64,000 bases of DNA from Pelotomaculum terephthalicicum JT (GTDB lineage Bacteria; Bacillota; Desulfotomaculia; Desulfotomaculales; Pelotomaculaceae): the NCBI RefSeq assembly GCF_022410535.1, contig NZ_JAKNBL010000001.1:248001-312000 (forward strand). Direction: 5' to 3'. The notes beneath the pieces were generated by a model. That model saw only the letters and a program-made list of their open reading frames with translations, had not been told where the DNA came from and did no database searches. Made by a program: the position numbers and the translations under genes. Below are positions 43,461 to 53,885 of the stretch, piece by piece; position 1 is the first letter of the stretch, and each line of letters starts with the position of its first letter.

Positions 43461-43575
43461 GCAGTCAGTAGTCAGTAGTCAGTAGGAATTTCTTGCATTC
43501 CTTTAAGGTTTTTAAACCCTTGAGTTGCACCGAAAAATTATTCTGACTCCTGACTCCTATCTCCTGACTCCTGTC
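43461..43575. repeat. Interspersed AGTCAG/CTGACT-type repeat, long copy
   Basis: Left arm with four tandem AGTCAGT units (43461-43490), right arm with repeated CTGACTCC (43541-43575), forming a large imperfect hairpin between lpd and lipB. Confidence 0.7.
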
Positions 43576-43576
43576 T

Positions 43577-44956
43577 TTACGTGTGTATGCTCATGCCGTG
43601 TACGGCTTCGGCGGCTTCCAGCACGGCCTCGGATAATGTCGGGTGAGCGTGAACGGTTTCTGTCAGCTGCTGAACCGTGATACCCATCTTGACAGCCAGA
43701 GCGGCTTCCGCAATCAGGTCAGTGGCGCGCGGCCCGACAATATGAACACCAAGCACCCGGTCATTATCCGGGTCGGCAAGGATTTTCACAAACCCGCTTG
43801 TTTCACCCATAGCTTGCGCTTTGCCGCTGGCGATAAAGGAAAATTTACCGGACTTAACATTGATTCCTTTTTCTTGCGCCTCTTGGGTAGTCAAGCCGAC
43901 ACCAGCAACTTCCGGGTGGGTAAAAATGCAATTGGGTATTACCCGGTAGTCCATCTCGCGGGGACGGCCTAAAATATTGTCAACCGCGACCACTCCCTGG
44001 GCGGAAGCAACGTGGGCAAGCTGGATTTTGCCGGTGATGTCGCCAATCGCGTAAATGCCGGGAACGCTGGTTTCAAGTTTATCGTTAACAATAACCTCAC
44101 CGCGCCCACCCACGGCTACACCAGCTTCTTCCAGCCCCAAACCGCCGGAGTTCATCGTCCTGCCGATGGAAATAAGCGCCCTGTCGGCAGCAATCTCTTC
44201 ACCCGATTCCAACACGGCGGCAACGGTTCCGGCAGACTTCTTCACTTCCAGAATATGCGCCTTGGTTTTAACAGTGATACCCTGCCGCTTCAGCAGTCCC
44301 TGCATCGTCTTAGCCGCTTCCCGATCTAGTGCCGGCAAGATGGCGGGCATGACTTCCAGCACGGTTACTTTCGAGCCCAGAGTATTGAAGATACAGGCGA
44401 ACTCACAGCCAATCACCCCGCCGCCGATAACCAGCATTTTTTCCGGAATAGCGGCGACGTTTAACGCCTCATTTGAGGTGAGCACCAACTCCCCGTCGTA
44501 ACCCAAAGCCGTGATTAGCGCAGGCTCGGTTCCAGTAGCGATAACAATATTCTCCGCTGTTAAAATTATTTCTCCGCCGCCTGCCGCCGCCACCCTGACC
44601 TTACCCGGAGCCTGCAGGCGGGCCGTGCCCCTGATCAGATCTATTTTATTCTTCTTTATTAGATAATTGACTCCCGCAACCAGCTGCGCCACAACTTTAT
44701 TTTTCCGCTCCATCAAGCGGCTGAAATCAACCATTACTTCTCCCGTGGCAATACCGAATTCCGCCGCGCGGCGGATGTTATTCAGCAATTCGGCGCCGCA
44801 CGCCAGTGTTTTAGTCGGAATGCACCCCCGGTTCAAGCAGGTGCCGCCCACTTCGTCCTTTTCCACAACGGCGACTTTGGCGCCCAACCGGGCCGCCCGG
44901 ATCGCGGCGACATAGCCGCCCGGACCGGCTCCTATAATTACAATGTTATAGCTCAT
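43577..44956 (-). CDS. lpdA: Dihydrolipoyl dehydrogenase
   Basis: A 459-residue flavoprotein reoxidising dihydrolipoamide with NAD+. FAD site GAGPGGYVAAIRAARLG, redox disulfide GGTCLNRGCIPTK, NAD site VIGGGVIGCEFACIF, and C-terminal HAHPTLSEAV with the active-site His-Glu. Start 44956 lies four bases after GAGGTGG; the longer frame from 45046 runs into a repeat element. It is the first of the lpd-lipB-lipA-lipoyl-domain set. Confidence 0.96.
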   Translation of the reverse strand: MSYNIVIIGAGPGGYVAAIRAARLGAKVAVVEKDEVGGTCLNRGCIPTKTLACGAELLNNIRRAAEFGIATGEVMVDFSRLMERKNKVVAQLVAGVNYLIKKNKIDLIRGTARLQAPGKVRVAAAGGGEIILTAENIVIATGTEPALITALGYDGELVLTSNEALNVAAIPEKMLVIGGGVIGCEFACIFNTLGSKVTVLEVMPAILPALDREAAKTMQGLLKRQGITVKTKAHILEVKKSAGTVAAVLESGEEIAADRALISIGRTMNSGGLGLEEAGVAVGGRGEVIVNDKLETSVPGIYAIGDITGKIQLAHVASAQGVVAVDNILGRPREMDYRVIPNCIFTHPEVAGVGLTTQEAQEKGINVKSGKFSFIASGKAQAMGETSGFVKILADPDNDRVLGVHIVGPRATDLIAEAALAVKMGITVQQLTETVHAHPTLSEAVLEAAEAVHGMSIHT

Positions 44957-44971
44957 CTTACCACCTCGGAG

Positions 44972-45237
44972 GGGGTCAGCCCTTGACATTGGACAAACGC
45001 ATAAATTTAACTTTTCACAGTAATAAATAATGGCGCGATCATACAACTAGAACCTTATTATTAAAATACAATAACCGCTAGCAGCCTGTCTAAGTATTAA
45101 CAGGTAATCCCAATTTTAACTACATGCTGTTATGACAGCATCATTATATATCAACATGTTGGGTGTTCGCATGTCAATATGTAATTCTCAGACAGCCTCT
45201 TAGCATATAAAGTTGTCCAATGTCAAGGGCTGACCCC
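44972..45237. mobile_element. 266-bp MITE-like element with 24-bp terminal inverted repeats
   Basis: Perfect terminal inverted repeats at 44972-44995 and 45214-45237 (GGGGTCAGCCCTTGACATTG then GACA). The interior is AT-rich, without a coding frame, and holds a small ATGCTGT/ACAGCAT hairpin near 45124-45141. No clear target-site duplication. One end abuts the lpdA ribosome binding site, so lpdA transcription must start inside or beyond the element. A collapsed relative is at 36201-36272. No transposase is in the window. Confidence 0.75.
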
Positions 45238-45332
45238 ATAAATTAACCATAAATTAACCTGCCTTCATTGGCAGGTTATCCTTTAGTTTATCATTTTATT
45301 ATAAAAATGTCCGGCAGGTTTTAGTAAACAGC

Positions 45333-45512
45333 TTACTTTTTAATTTCCCAATAACAATTCTTCGGAGAAGCTATCTTTTCCTCTTTTTTAAGCTTTTTCA
45401 TAATTTTATCAACCTCTTTTTTCTCGATACCTGTCGCAGCTGCTATTTGGCCTGCGCTGACCGGCTTATCTGCAGCTTTAAAAAAGTTTACAATCAACTC
45501 ATAATTATCCAT
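45333..45512 (-). CDS. Tiny winged-helix-like protein (59 aa)
   Basis: From ATG 45512, eight to ten bases after AAAGGA, the frame reads MDNYELIVNFFKAADKPVSA then GQIAAATGIEKKEVDKIMKK, LKKEEKIASPKNCYWEIKK and stop. This is a single winged-helix unit, with the recognition helix at GIEKKEVDKIMKKL and the wing at EEKIASPKNCYWEI, like the small MarR/FeoC-type or Lrp-N HTH domains. Codon use is good. It is probably a DNA-binding regulator or a remnant of a larger one. Target unknown. Confidence 0.7.
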   Translation of the reverse strand: MDNYELIVNFFKAADKPVSAGQIAAATGIEKKEVDKIMKKLKKEEKIASPKNCYWEIKK

Positions 45513-45705
45513 ATTTTTGTTCTTCCTTTATTTTTATGATATTTTATACATTTTAAAGATTATCAAATGCATTAAAGCATGTCAAGAAAATGCCATTCTA
45601 AAATAAACAATCACTGAACTACCTTTTATTACGGTGATATCTCCACAAGCTCTATTGTCTTCCACTTATCCACGTGATATACTTGATTATGTGGAGGTGA
45701 TTGAG

Positions 45706-45951
45706 ATGGAGTACCAGAATATTACTCTATCCATTCCCAAGAAGATATTGAAGAAAGTCAAACATATAGCGGTGGAAAAAAACACATCGGTTTCCGGATT
45801 ATTGTCACGGCATCTGGAAGATATAGTTGCAAAGGACGACGCTTATCAAAAAGCAAAAACCAACCAAATGGAACTCATGAAGAAAGGATTCGATTTAGTA
45901 TATAAGGGCAAAGCCTCATGGTCCAGGGAGGATCTGCATGAACGCAAATGA
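45706..45951 (+). CDS. vapB: Ribbon-helix-helix antitoxin (VapB-like)
   Basis: An 81-residue antitoxin from ATG 45706 after GGAGG. NITLSIPKKILKKVKHIAVEKNTSVSGLLSRHLEDIV is a CopG/ribbon-helix-helix fold, and the tail MKKGFDLVYKGKASWSREDLHER binds the PIN toxin. It overlaps the toxin gene by 14 bases. Confidence 0.9.
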   Translation: MEYQNITLSIPKKILKKVKHIAVEKNTSVSGLLSRHLEDIVAKDDAYQKAKTNQMELMKKGFDLVYKGKASWSREDLHERK

Positions 45952-46375
45952 GGGACGCCAATTCGTTGACACGAATATTTTTGTATATGCGTACGATAGA
46001 GGAAATGGGGCAAAACAAAACCTGGCCCGGAAACTAATAACCAATCTTTGGGAAAACCACATGGGATGTGTTAGCATACAAGTTTTGCAGGAATTCTACG
46101 TGACGGTGACAAAAAAAGTGCCAATTCCCTTGCCGTTTGAGATAGCATTAAAGATTATCTCCGATTTGGGTGAATGGACTCACCATGCCCCTGATGTCGG
46201 GGATGTAATTGAAGCCGTTTATTTTCAGCAAAAGTACGGTATTTCTTTCTGGGATGCAATGATTGTAAACAGCGCTTGTAAAACCGGCTGCACCATCCTT
46301 TGGACGGAAGATTTAAATAGCGGACAGGTCTATGGGAACGTAACGGCTCAAAACCCGTTTGACAGGGAAGACTGA
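45938..46375 (+). CDS. vapC: PIN-domain ribonuclease toxin (VapC)
   Basis: A 145-residue toxin. FVDTNIFVYAYD carries the first catalytic Asp, then VLQEFYVTVTKK (Glu) and ISFWDAMIVNSACKTGCTILWTEDLNSGQ with the remaining acidic residues. Such toxins cut tRNA or rRNA. It is paired with the upstream RHH antitoxin. Confidence 0.93.
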   Translation: MNANEGRQFVDTNIFVYAYDRGNGAKQNLARKLITNLWENHMGCVSIQVLQEFYVTVTKKVPIPLPFEIALKIISDLGEWTHHAPDVGDVIEAVYFQQKYGISFWDAMIVNSACKTGCTILWTEDLNSGQVYGNVTAQNPFDRED

Positions 46376-46433
46376 AAAACAGCTCTTGCTTGATTGAACG
46401 CACGCAAATTGAGAGTAAAAATACCCCTCTGAC

Positions 46434-47243
46434 CTAAATAATTCTTTTTGCAACCAGGTATATTCGAATAAATTTTAAATCCACCATGCCGAATTCATCT
46501 GATTGTTCTTTTATAGCTTCTTTAACCAACATTCGAAAGGTTTCAATATATGCGTCTGTTAGCGGAACTGTATAAAAGGATTGATTCAAAAAACCGTTTT
46601 CGGCACCTGACTGGTAAATTTTATATACCTGGTCAGCTGAATACTTATTTGACTCCTCTATTAATTCACATTTTACGACGTTAAATCCGCAATCCTCAAA
46701 AATTTGCCTGTATTCCTCAGCGCTGTCCCCAAAAAACCACGGCCTGTTAAAACAACTGAATGTTTCCCTGGTGGCCGAATCAGTACGGACCTTTGCTTCA
46801 GCAGCCACAAAGGTAGGACAATACTTTGCAGTGGCAGGAGCTTGTATACCCATTCGGCCTCCTGACTTTAGTGCTGTATAGCACTGTTCCAAGACCTTTT
46901 TGGGATTTTGAAACCACTGAAAAACAGAGTTACAGAAAATAACATCAAATTGATTAATAAACCCTAGGCATCCGGCATCTTTAACAAGATAGCTTAGATT
47001 TGTCTGACCGCAGTTGTTGCGAACCGCTTCATTAATCATACCGTCGGAATTATCTATGCCCACCACCATGCCCCTTGTGAGGAGGGCTATTTTCCTGGTC
47101 ACGCTACCGGACCCGCAGCCTAAATCAAGCACATCTTCGCCATCTTTAATCGACATTAAACCCAGCAAAACCTCCGAAGCCGTTTTTTGCACAAGGGCGT
47201 TCTGTTCATAACTAGCGGCTTTGCTGTTAAAACTAATATTCAT
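46434..47243 (-). CDS. Class I SAM-dependent methyltransferase
   Basis: About 269 residues from ATG 47243, seven bases after GGAGGG. Motif I VLDLGCGSGSVTRKIA, motif II GIDNSDGMI, motif III FDVIFCNSVFQWFQNPKKVL, with similarity to BioC/Tam-type small-molecule methyltransferases (trans-aconitate or malonyl-ACP). The substrate is not identifiable. It is a single gene between vapBC and the gltD terminator. Confidence 0.85.
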   Translation of the reverse strand: MNISFNSKAASYEQNALVQKTASEVLLGLMSIKDGEDVLDLGCGSGSVTRKIALLTRGMVVGIDNSDGMINEAVRNNCGQTNLSYLVKDAGCLGFINQFDVIFCNSVFQWFQNPKKVLEQCYTALKSGGRMGIQAPATAKYCPTFVAAEAKVRTDSATRETFSCFNRPWFFGDSAEEYRQIFEDCGFNVVKCELIEESNKYSADQVYKIYQSGAENGFLNQSFYTVPLTDAYIETFRMLVKEAIKEQSDEFGMVDLKFIRIYLVAKRII

Positions 47244-47392
47244 AACCATTCCCTCCTGTTAACTTAAATTAACAATTATTCTTATCATTCAACACGTGCT
47301 CGAAAAGGCTTGACTTGCCGGATCGGGTGTTTATCCGGAGCGGTTCTGAGCACTGGATGCGGTTTATAGCACGGTCGTATACTTTTCTTGAC

Positions 47393-47424
47393 AAAAAAGC
47401 AGGGTAAATCTGATCATCCCTGCT
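47393..47424 (-). terminator. Intrinsic terminator of gltBD
   Basis: On the minus strand an AGCAGGG/CCCTGCT stem followed by TTTTTG, about 50 bases after the gltD stop. A copy of the AGTCAG-type repeat (47441-47470) lies between. Confidence 0.75.
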
Positions 47425-47440
47425 CAAATTACTATCTTTT

Positions 47441-47470
47441 ATTCTGACTCCTTACTTCTGATTCCTTCTA
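47441..47470. repeat. Interspersed AGTCAG/CTGACT-type repeat, short copy
   Basis: ATTCTGACTCCTTACTTCTG followed by ATTCCTTCTA between gltD and its terminator. Confidence 0.5.
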
Positions 47471-47474
47471 CTGA

Positions 47475-48959
47475 TCATTTCAGCATGGTAGAGCCCATCA
47501 GGTAGCGGTCACACTCGCGCGCCGCGCCGCGCCCTTCATTGATTGCCCAGATCACGAGGCTTTGACCCCGGCGCATGTCGCCGGCGGCAAATACTCCTTT
47601 GACATTGGTGGCAAATTTGCCGTATTCAGCCTTGGCGTTGGTAAACTTGTCGCGCTCGACGCCGAGCTGGTCGAGCAGGGTGTTTTCCGGACCGGTAAAC
47701 CCCATGGCCAACAGCACCAATTGGGCGGGCCATACTTTCCCGGTACCGGGAATTTCCCTCGGCGTAAGGCGGCCTTGATCATCCTTGATCCACTCAACCT
47801 GAATGGTATGCACTTCTTTGACCTGCCCATGCTCATCTCCGGCAAACTTTTGCGCCGTAATGCAGAAATGCCGGGGATCGGCTCCGTAAAGAGCCTCCGC
47901 TTCCGCCTGGCCGTAATCAACCTTAAATACCCGCGGGAACTGAGGCCAGGGGTTGTTGGCGGCACGTTCGAGGGGCAACGCCGGCATAATCTCAAGCTGG
48001 TTGACACTATTGCATTTGTGGCGCAAGGAGGTGCCGACACAATCCGTGCCGGTATCGCCGCCGCCAATTACGATAACGTCTTTGCCCGCGGCGGAGATAT
48101 GCTTTCCGTCGGCAAGGCCGGAATCCAGCAGGCTCTTGGTATTCGCGCCCAAAAATTCCACCGCAAAGTGTATTCCCTTCAGGTTCCGGCCCTCAATCGG
48201 CAGATCGCGCGGTTTTGTTGATCCGCCGCAAAGCACTGCCGCGTCGAATTCTCGCAGGAGCTTTTCCGCAGGATAGTCTTTGCCTGCTTCCGTGCCGGTT
48301 GCAAAGGAAACCCCTTCCGCCGCCATCAAATCAACGCGCCGCTGCACAATCTTTTTGTCCAGCTTCATATTGGGGATGCCGTACATCAATAGCCCGCCCA
48401 CCCGGTCGGCGCGCTCAAAAACGGTAACCCAATGGCCGGCTTTGTTGAGTTGGTCCGCGCAGGCCAGGCCGGCAGGACCGGAACCAATCACGGCAACTTT
48501 TTTACCGGTCCTGACAGAAGGCGGGCAAGGGACTATCCATCCCTCTTCATAGGCACGCTCAATAATGGCATTCTCGATATTTTTCGTCGTGACCGGGGCG
48601 CTGTATAACCCGGCGGCACAAGCGCCCTCGCAAAGGGCCGGGCAAACCCTGCCGGTAAACTCCGGAAAGTTATTTGTTTTTAACAGCCGTACTAACGCTT
48701 CTTTCCACAGGCCCCGGGAGACCAGATCATTCCATTCGGGGATCAAATTATGGTTGGGGCAACCGGAAATCATACCGCTGATCACGGTTCCGCTATGGCA
48801 GAAGGGTGTGCCGCAACCCATGCAGCGCGCTCCCTGAATCCTTAATTTTTCCTCCGCAAAAAGGCAGTGAAGTTCTTCCCAGTCATTAATGCGCTCCAAT
48901 GGAGCGCGGTCGGCCGGGAGTTCCCTCTGATATTCCATAAATCCCGTCGGCTTACCCAT
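47475..48959 (-). CDS. gltD: Glutamate synthase small subunit
   Basis: A 494-residue FAD/Fe-S protein delivering NAD(P)H electrons. The N-terminal cysteines (CMGCGTPFC, later CPALCEGAC) bind 4Fe-4S clusters. FAD site [20 protein letters not shown](P)H site [17 protein letters not shown]-terminal [20 protein letters not shown] 48959 follows AGGAGG, 18 bases after gltB. It completes the GS-GOGAT cycle with the glnA genes upstream. Confidence 0.96.
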   Translation of the reverse strand: MGKPTGFMEYQRELPADRAPLERINDWEELHCLFAEEKLRIQGARCMGCGTPFCHSGTVISGMISGCPNHNLIPEWNDLVSRGLWKEALVRLLKTNNFPEFTGRVCPALCEGACAAGLYSAPVTTKNIENAIIERAYEEGWIVPCPPSVRTGKKVAVIGSGPAGLACADQLNKAGHWVTVFERADRVGGLLMYGIPNMKLDKKIVQRRVDLMAAEGVSFATGTEAGKDYPAEKLLREFDAAVLCGGSTKPRDLPIEGRNLKGIHFAVEFLGANTKSLLDSGLADGKHISAAGKDVIVIGGGDTGTDCVGTSLRHKCNSVNQLEIMPALPLERAANNPWPQFPRVFKVDYGQAEAEALYGADPRHFCITAQKFAGDEHGQVKEVHTIQVEWIKDDQGRLTPREIPGTGKVWPAQLVLLAMGFTGPENTLLDQLGVERDKFTNAKAEYGKFATNVKGVFAAGDMRRGQSLVIWAINEGRGAARECDRYLMGSTMLK

Positions 48960-48977
48960 GGTTCTCCTCCTCATCGG

Positions 48978-51900
48978 TTAGTTCCCGCTGACCCGCGACA
49001 CGTCTTTTAGATTTTCTTCAAAAGCGACCATAATGGCTTCATCACCGCCAAGGCCCATCTGATATGCCCGGTCAATGGCCGCGAGCATGCGCTGGTAATC
49101 TTTCGGAATGACCTTGACGAATTTCGGCAGCATTTCATCCCATTTATCCAGAACCACCCGGGCCTTTTCGCTTTGGGTATATTTTAAATGCCTTTGCATC
49201 ATTTCTTTAACCTCGGCAATTTCGCCGGCATTTTCCAGGGTTTCAAGAATTACCATTTCGTAGTTGCAGCGCTCCGGGAACGTTCCGTCTTCGTCAAGCA
49301 CATAGGCAACCCCGCCCGACATGCCGGCCGCGAAGTTCCTGCCGGTCGCACCAAGCACGACCACACGGCCGCCGGTCATGTATTCACATCCATGGTCGCC
49401 TACCCCTTCGACAACGGCTTTTACACCGCTGTTCCTGACGCAGAATCTTTCACCGGCCACGCCCCGGATGTATGCCTCTCCTGACGTCGCGCCGTAAAAG
49501 GCCACATTGCCGACAACGATATTTTCTTCCGGCGCAAAGGTCGCCTTTGCCGGCGGAAAAACAACCAGCTTGCCGCCCGAAAGGCCTTTGCCGAAGTAAT
49601 CGTTGGCATCTCCCGCCAGGGTGAGGGTAATTCCCCTGGAAACAAAAGCGCCAAAACTCTGCCCGGCGGAACCATCAAAGCAAAGGCGGATTGTATCCTC
49701 GGGCAGGCCCTCTCCGCCGTAGCGCTTGGTCACTTCATGGCCCAGGATGGCGCCTACCACCCGGTTGGTGTTTAATATGGGCAGCCTGGCCTCAACCGGC
49801 TCCCCGCGCTCCAGGGCCGGCTCGCATATTCTTAACAGCTCCTGTCTGTCCAGAGATTTCTCCAACCCGTGATATTGTTCAGTTTGGCAGTACCTCCCGA
49901 CGCTTTCCGCAACATCAGGCCGCCAGAGCAGGGCAGACAGGTCCAGTCCCTTCGCTTTCCAGTGCTCAATACCTTTCTTCAGCTCCAGCACGTCGGTGCG
50001 GCCAACCATTTCGTTGACTGTCCGGAAACCGAGTGCCGCCATGATTTCCCGCATTTCCCGGGCGATAAACCGCATAAAGTTGACTACATGCTGCGGGTCG
50101 CCCTGGAAATTCTTGCGCAATTCCGGGTTTTGGGTTGCTATGCCGACCGGGCAGGTGTCCAGGTTGCAAACCCGCATCATGATGCAGCCCATGACAACCA
50201 GCGGAGCCGTGGCAAACCCGTATTCCTCAGCGCCGAGCAGCGTGGCGATCACCACGTCCCGGCCGGTCATCAGCTTGCCGTCCGTTTCCACAACAATTCT
50301 GTCGCGTAAATTATTCAGCACCAGCGTTTGATGCGTCTCGGCCAAACCCAATTCCCAGGGCAGGCCGGCATGAGTGGTGCTCGTTCTGGGCGAAGCCCCC
50401 GTGCCGCCGTCGTAGCCGCTGATCAAAACGACATCGGCCCTTCCCTTGGATACTCCCGCGGCAATTGTGCCCACGCCTACTTCCGAAACAAGCTTAACGT
50501 TGATCCTGGCCTTTGGATTGGCGTTCTTCAAGTCGTGAATCAATTCCGCCAGGTCTTCAATCGAATAAATGTCATGGTGCGGCGGGGGTGAAATCAGGCC
50601 CACCCCGGCCGTGGTCCCCCTGACCTTGGCAACCCAGGGATACACCTTGCGCCCCGGCAGCTGGCCGCCCTCACCGGGCTTTGCCCCCTGGGCCATCTTG
50701 ATCTGAATTTCATCCGCGTTGGTCAGGTACTCACTGGTAACACCGAATCTGCCCGAGGCCACCTGCTTAATGGCGCTGCGCAGGGAATCGCCGTTCGGCA
50801 GGGGCTTGAAGCGGGCCGGATCTTCCCCGCCCTCGCCCGTATTGCTCTTGCCCCCAACGCGGTTCATGGCGATAGCCATGGTCTCGTGCGCTTCCTTGCT
50901 GATCGAACCAAACGACATGGCCCCGGTCTTGAAGCGCCGGCAGATGGACTCCACCGGTTCGACTTCCTCTAGCGGCACGGGCGTCCGGTCTTTTTTAAAG
51001 TCCAAATACTTGCGCAGCGCGTTTTTCTGACCGTCGACCTGCGCCGAGTACTGCTTAAACAATTGAAAGTCACTATTGCGGCAGGCTTGCTGCAATAGCG
51101 CGATAGTCTCCGGATTGAACATATGCTCCTCACCGTCATGCCGCCACTGGTAAGTGGAGCCGGGCTCCAGTGCGCCGTCACTGCCGGGCGAGAAAGCCCT
51201 CTGGTGGCGGAGCGCCGCTTCACCGGCAATTTCAGCCAGCCCGACTCCGCCCACGCGTGAGGCAGTCCAGGTAAAATATCTGTCAATTACCGACCGGTCA
51301 ATCCCGATAGCCTCAAAAATCTGGGCTCCACAGTAGCTCTGAATCGTGGAAATACCCATTTTGGAAGCAACCTTGACCACACCCTTAATAGCGGCCTTGA
51401 CGTAATTCTTCAGGGCTTCCTTGAGTGTTATACCGTCCAGCATTCCCTGTCGGCACATGTCTTCCAGTGTTTCAAAAGCCATATACGGATTGACGGCGCT
51501 TGCGCCGTAGCCCAGCAGCACCGCCAAGTGATGCGTTTCACGCGGTTCCCCCGATTCAAGCAGCAGGCTGACCCTGTTCCGGTTTCCCGCCCGGATCAGG
51601 TGGTGATGCAGTCCCGCTACGGCAAGCAAGGCCGGAATGGGCGCGTTTTCCGCATCCACACCCCGGTCGGATAAAATCAGCAGATTGGCGCCGCCGGCAA
51701 TGGCCCGGCCGGCCTCATGGAAAAGGTTCTCCAGCGCTTTTTCCATGCCCGGGCTTCCTTCCGCCACTTTGAACAGGATGGGCAAGGTTACTGTTTTAAA
51801 ACCGTCCCTCTGCAGGTGCCGGATTTTCGCCAGCTCTTCATTGGTCAGAACCGGTGCTTTCAGCCTGATCCGGCGGCAGTTGCCGGGTTCCGGCTTAATC

Positions 51901-53561
51901 AAGTTCTTTTCGCTGCCAATGGTGGTCTCGACGGCAAAAATAATCTCCTCGCGAATGGAGTCAATCGGCGGGTTGGTCACCTGGGCAAACAATTGCTTAA
52001 AATAATTGTACAAAAGCTGCGGTTTATCAGACAATACCGCCAGCGGGGCATCATGGCCCATCGCCCCCACCGGCTCAACCCCGTCTCTGGCCATGCGCTC
52101 CAGCACTTTAGAAAGGTCCTCGTAAGTATAACCAAAGGCCTGCTGCCGCTTGAGCACCGTCTCAAAGTCCGGCGCCGGCACATGCGGAGCCTCCGGCAGT
52201 TGTTCAAGGCTCACCAGGTATTCGTCCAGCCACTTCCGGTAAGGATGTGCAGTCACCATGCTTGTTTTCAGCTCTTCATCGCTGATAATGCGGCCTTCTT
52301 CCGTGTCGACAAGCAGCATGCGCCCCGGGCGCAGCCGTTCTTTCAGGATCACATCTTCCGGCGGGATATCAAGCACACCTACTTCCGAGGCCAAAACAAT
52401 GAGGTCGTCTTTGGTTACGTAATAGCGCGAGGGCCGCAGGCCGTTCCGGTCAAGCACGGCGCCGATGATCGCGCCGTCCGTGAAAGCAATGGACGCGGGG
52501 CCGTCCCACGGCTCCATCAGGCAGCCGTGGTATTCATAAAACGCTTTCTTCGCGTCGCTCATGCTTTCGTGGTTGGACCACGGCTCCGGAATCATCATCA
52601 TGGCCACGTGAGGCAGGGAACGCCCTGAGAGCGACAGAAACTCGAAGCAGTTGTCAAACATGGCCGAGTCACTGCCGTCCTGGTCGATCACAGGAAAGAC
52701 CTTCGCCATATCCTCGCCGAACAGTTCCGACTCGCACATGGCCTGGCGGGTATGCATCCAATTGATGTTGCCGCGCAGGGTGTTGATTTCCCCGTTATGG
52801 ATCAAATAACGGTACGGGTGAGCCCGCTCCCAGCTGGGAAACGTATTGGTGCTGAACCGGGAATGGACCAGGGCCAGCGCGGTTTCCACAGCAGGGTCTT
52901 TTAGATCGAGATAAAACTCGGCAACCTGTTCAGAAATCAACATTCCTTTATAAACTATCGTTCTGCAGGAGAAACTGGCAAAATAGAAAGTTTCCCCTTC
53001 CCGCAGGCAGTCGCGGGGAATCTCTCTTTCCGCCCGCTTGCGGATAACGTAAAGCTTGCGCTCAAAAGCCATGATGTTTTTGATAGCCGGGTTCTTTTCG
53101 ATAAAAATTTGGCGTATATATGGCTGAGCCAGTTTCGCGGTTTCACCAAGCGTATGGTTATCTGACGGAACAGTACGCCACCCCAGCGGGGTCTGGGCTT
53201 CTTCCCGGATAATCTTTTCCAGCGCCTGCTCGCACTTTTCACGCATGGCGGGATCTGTAGGCAGGAAAAGCATACCGACACCATAACTACCGGCGGGAGG
53301 AAGGTGGATACCCTCCTTGGCACACTCCTTTTCAAAAAAAGCATGTGGAATTTGCATGAGGATCCCCGCGCCGTCACCGGTATTCAACTCGGCTCCCCTG
53401 GCTCCGCGATGGTCCAGGTTAAGAAGCACGGCGAGAGCTTTTCGTACGATGTCGTTTGATTTTTTCCCTTTTATGTTCGCCACAAAACCGATGCCACAGG
53501 CGTCATGTTCGTACCAAGGGTCGTAAAGGCCTTGTTTTGAAGGTAATCCATTGATTTTCAT
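48978..53561 (-). CDS. gltB: Glutamate synthase large subunit
   Basis: A 1527-residue enzyme: glutamine + 2-oxoglutarate gives two glutamate. The class II amidotransferase begins at Cys22 after a 21-residue propeptide (HDAC-GIGF). Then come a central domain, the FMN/synthase domain with [15 protein letters not shown] and [11 protein letters not shown], the 3Fe-4S site [15 protein letters not shown], and the GXGXG beta-helix with [18 protein letters not shown]. Complete. Expression appears governed by the ANTAR-like leader at 53611-53702. Confidence 0.97.
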   Translation of the reverse strand: MKINGLPSKQGLYDPWYEHDACGIGFVANIKGKKSNDIVRKALAVLLNLDHRGARGAELNTGDGAGILMQIPHAFFEKECAKEGIHLPPAGSYGVGMLFLPTDPAMREKCEQALEKIIREEAQTPLGWRTVPSDNHTLGETAKLAQPYIRQIFIEKNPAIKNIMAFERKLYVIRKRAEREIPRDCLREGETFYFASFSCRTIVYKGMLISEQVAEFYLDLKDPAVETALALVHSRFSTNTFPSWERAHPYRYLIHNGEINTLRGNINWMHTRQAMCESELFGEDMAKVFPVIDQDGSDSAMFDNCFEFLSLSGRSLPHVAMMMIPEPWSNHESMSDAKKAFYEYHGCLMEPWDGPASIAFTDGAIIGAVLDRNGLRPSRYYVTKDDLIVLASEVGVLDIPPEDVILKERLRPGRMLLVDTEEGRIISDEELKTSMVTAHPYRKWLDEYLVSLEQLPEAPHVPAPDFETVLKRQQAFGYTYEDLSKVLERMARDGVEPVGAMGHDAPLAVLSDKPQLLYNYFKQLFAQVTNPPIDSIREEIIFAVETTIGSEKNLIKPEPGNCRRIRLKAPVLTNEELAKIRHLQRDGFKTVTLPILFKVAEGSPGMEKALENLFHEAGRAIAGGANLLILSDRGVDAENAPIPALLAVAGLHHHLIRAGNRNRVSLLLESGEPRETHHLAVLLGYGASAVNPYMAFETLEDMCRQGMLDGITLKEALKNYVKAAIKGVVKVASKMGISTIQSYCGAQIFEAIGIDRSVIDRYFTWTASRVGGVGLAEIAGEAALRHQRAFSPGSDGALEPGSTYQWRHDGEEHMFNPETIALLQQACRNSDFQLFKQYSAQVDGQKNALRKYLDFKKDRTPVPLEEVEPVESICRRFKTGAMSFGSISKEAHETMAIAMNRVGGKSNTGEGGEDPARFKPLPNGDSLRSAIKQVASGRFGVTSEYLTNADEIQIKMAQGAKPGEGGQLPGRKVYPWVAKVRGTTAGVGLISPPPHHDIYSIEDLAELIHDLKNANPKARINVKLVSEVGVGTIAAGVSKGRADVVLISGYDGGTGASPRTSTTHAGLPWELGLAETHQTLVLNNLRDRIVVETDGKLMTGRDVVIATLLGAEEYGFATAPLVVMGCIMMRVCNLDTCPVGIATQNPELRKNFQGDPQHVVNFMRFIAREMREIMAALGFRTVNEMVGRTDVLELKKGIEHWKAKGLDLSALLWRPDVAESVGRYCQTEQYHGLEKSLDRQELLRICEPALERGEPVEARLPILNTNRVVGAILGHEVTKRYGGEGLPEDTIRLCFDGSAGQSFGAFVSRGITLTLAGDANDYFGKGLSGGKLVVFPPAKATFAPEENIVVGNVAFYGATSGEAYIRGVAGERFCVRNSGVKAVVEGVGDHGCEYMTGGRVVVLGATGRNFAAGMSGGVAYVLDEDGTFPERCNYEMVILETLENAGEIAEVKEMMQRHLKYTQSEKARVVLDKWDEMLPKFVKVIPKDYQRMLAAIDRAYQMGLGGDEAIMVAFEENLKDVSRVSGN

Positions 53562-53610
53562 GTTCTACAACCTTTCTGTCTCTCCGAATATAATGAAAAA
53601 AGTGATAGAA

Positions 53611-53702
53611 AAAGAAAAAGGCCTCATTACAGGCGTGCTAAAAACACCGTACTGTAATATAGGCCTCATTGCCAAACTTTAACTTGGATACACCGTTGTA
53701 TC
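53611..53702 (-). promoter_or_regulatory. Candidate ANTAR-type antiterminator leader of gltB
   Basis: On the minus strand: P1 53702-53687 (GATAC/GTATC, loop AACGGT). P2 53673-53662 (GGC/GCC, loop AATGAG). The terminator (53665-53611) has stem GGCCTATATTACAG/CTGTAATGAGGCC followed by TTTTTCTTTTT. P2 shares GGCC with the terminator's 5' arm. Both loops have A1 and G4. Confidence 0.75.
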
Positions 53703-53826
53703 TTAATTTTCTGTTGTTATTTCTGCTGGTTAATTAGAGAAACTATACCAAAGAAGAATGAAGAGCATCCAAACATGAAATCCAGCCGATTATCTTCTAT
53801 TAGAGATCGTTTATGCCGTTATGCCA

Positions 53827-53870
53827 TTCTAACTCAACTTTCGCTATGTGAAAGCTGAGTTAGAAATTTT
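53827..53870. terminator. Strong hairpin downstream of glnA
   Basis: Sixteen-base arms with one G-U (53827-53842 with 53850-53865) around a seven-base loop. The plus-strand side is followed by ATTTTT; on the minus strand (the glnA direction) there is no U run, so it may act as an RNA 3' stabiliser or a bidirectional terminator. Confidence 0.5.
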
Positions 53871-53885
53871 TACTGCCTCATTAAT

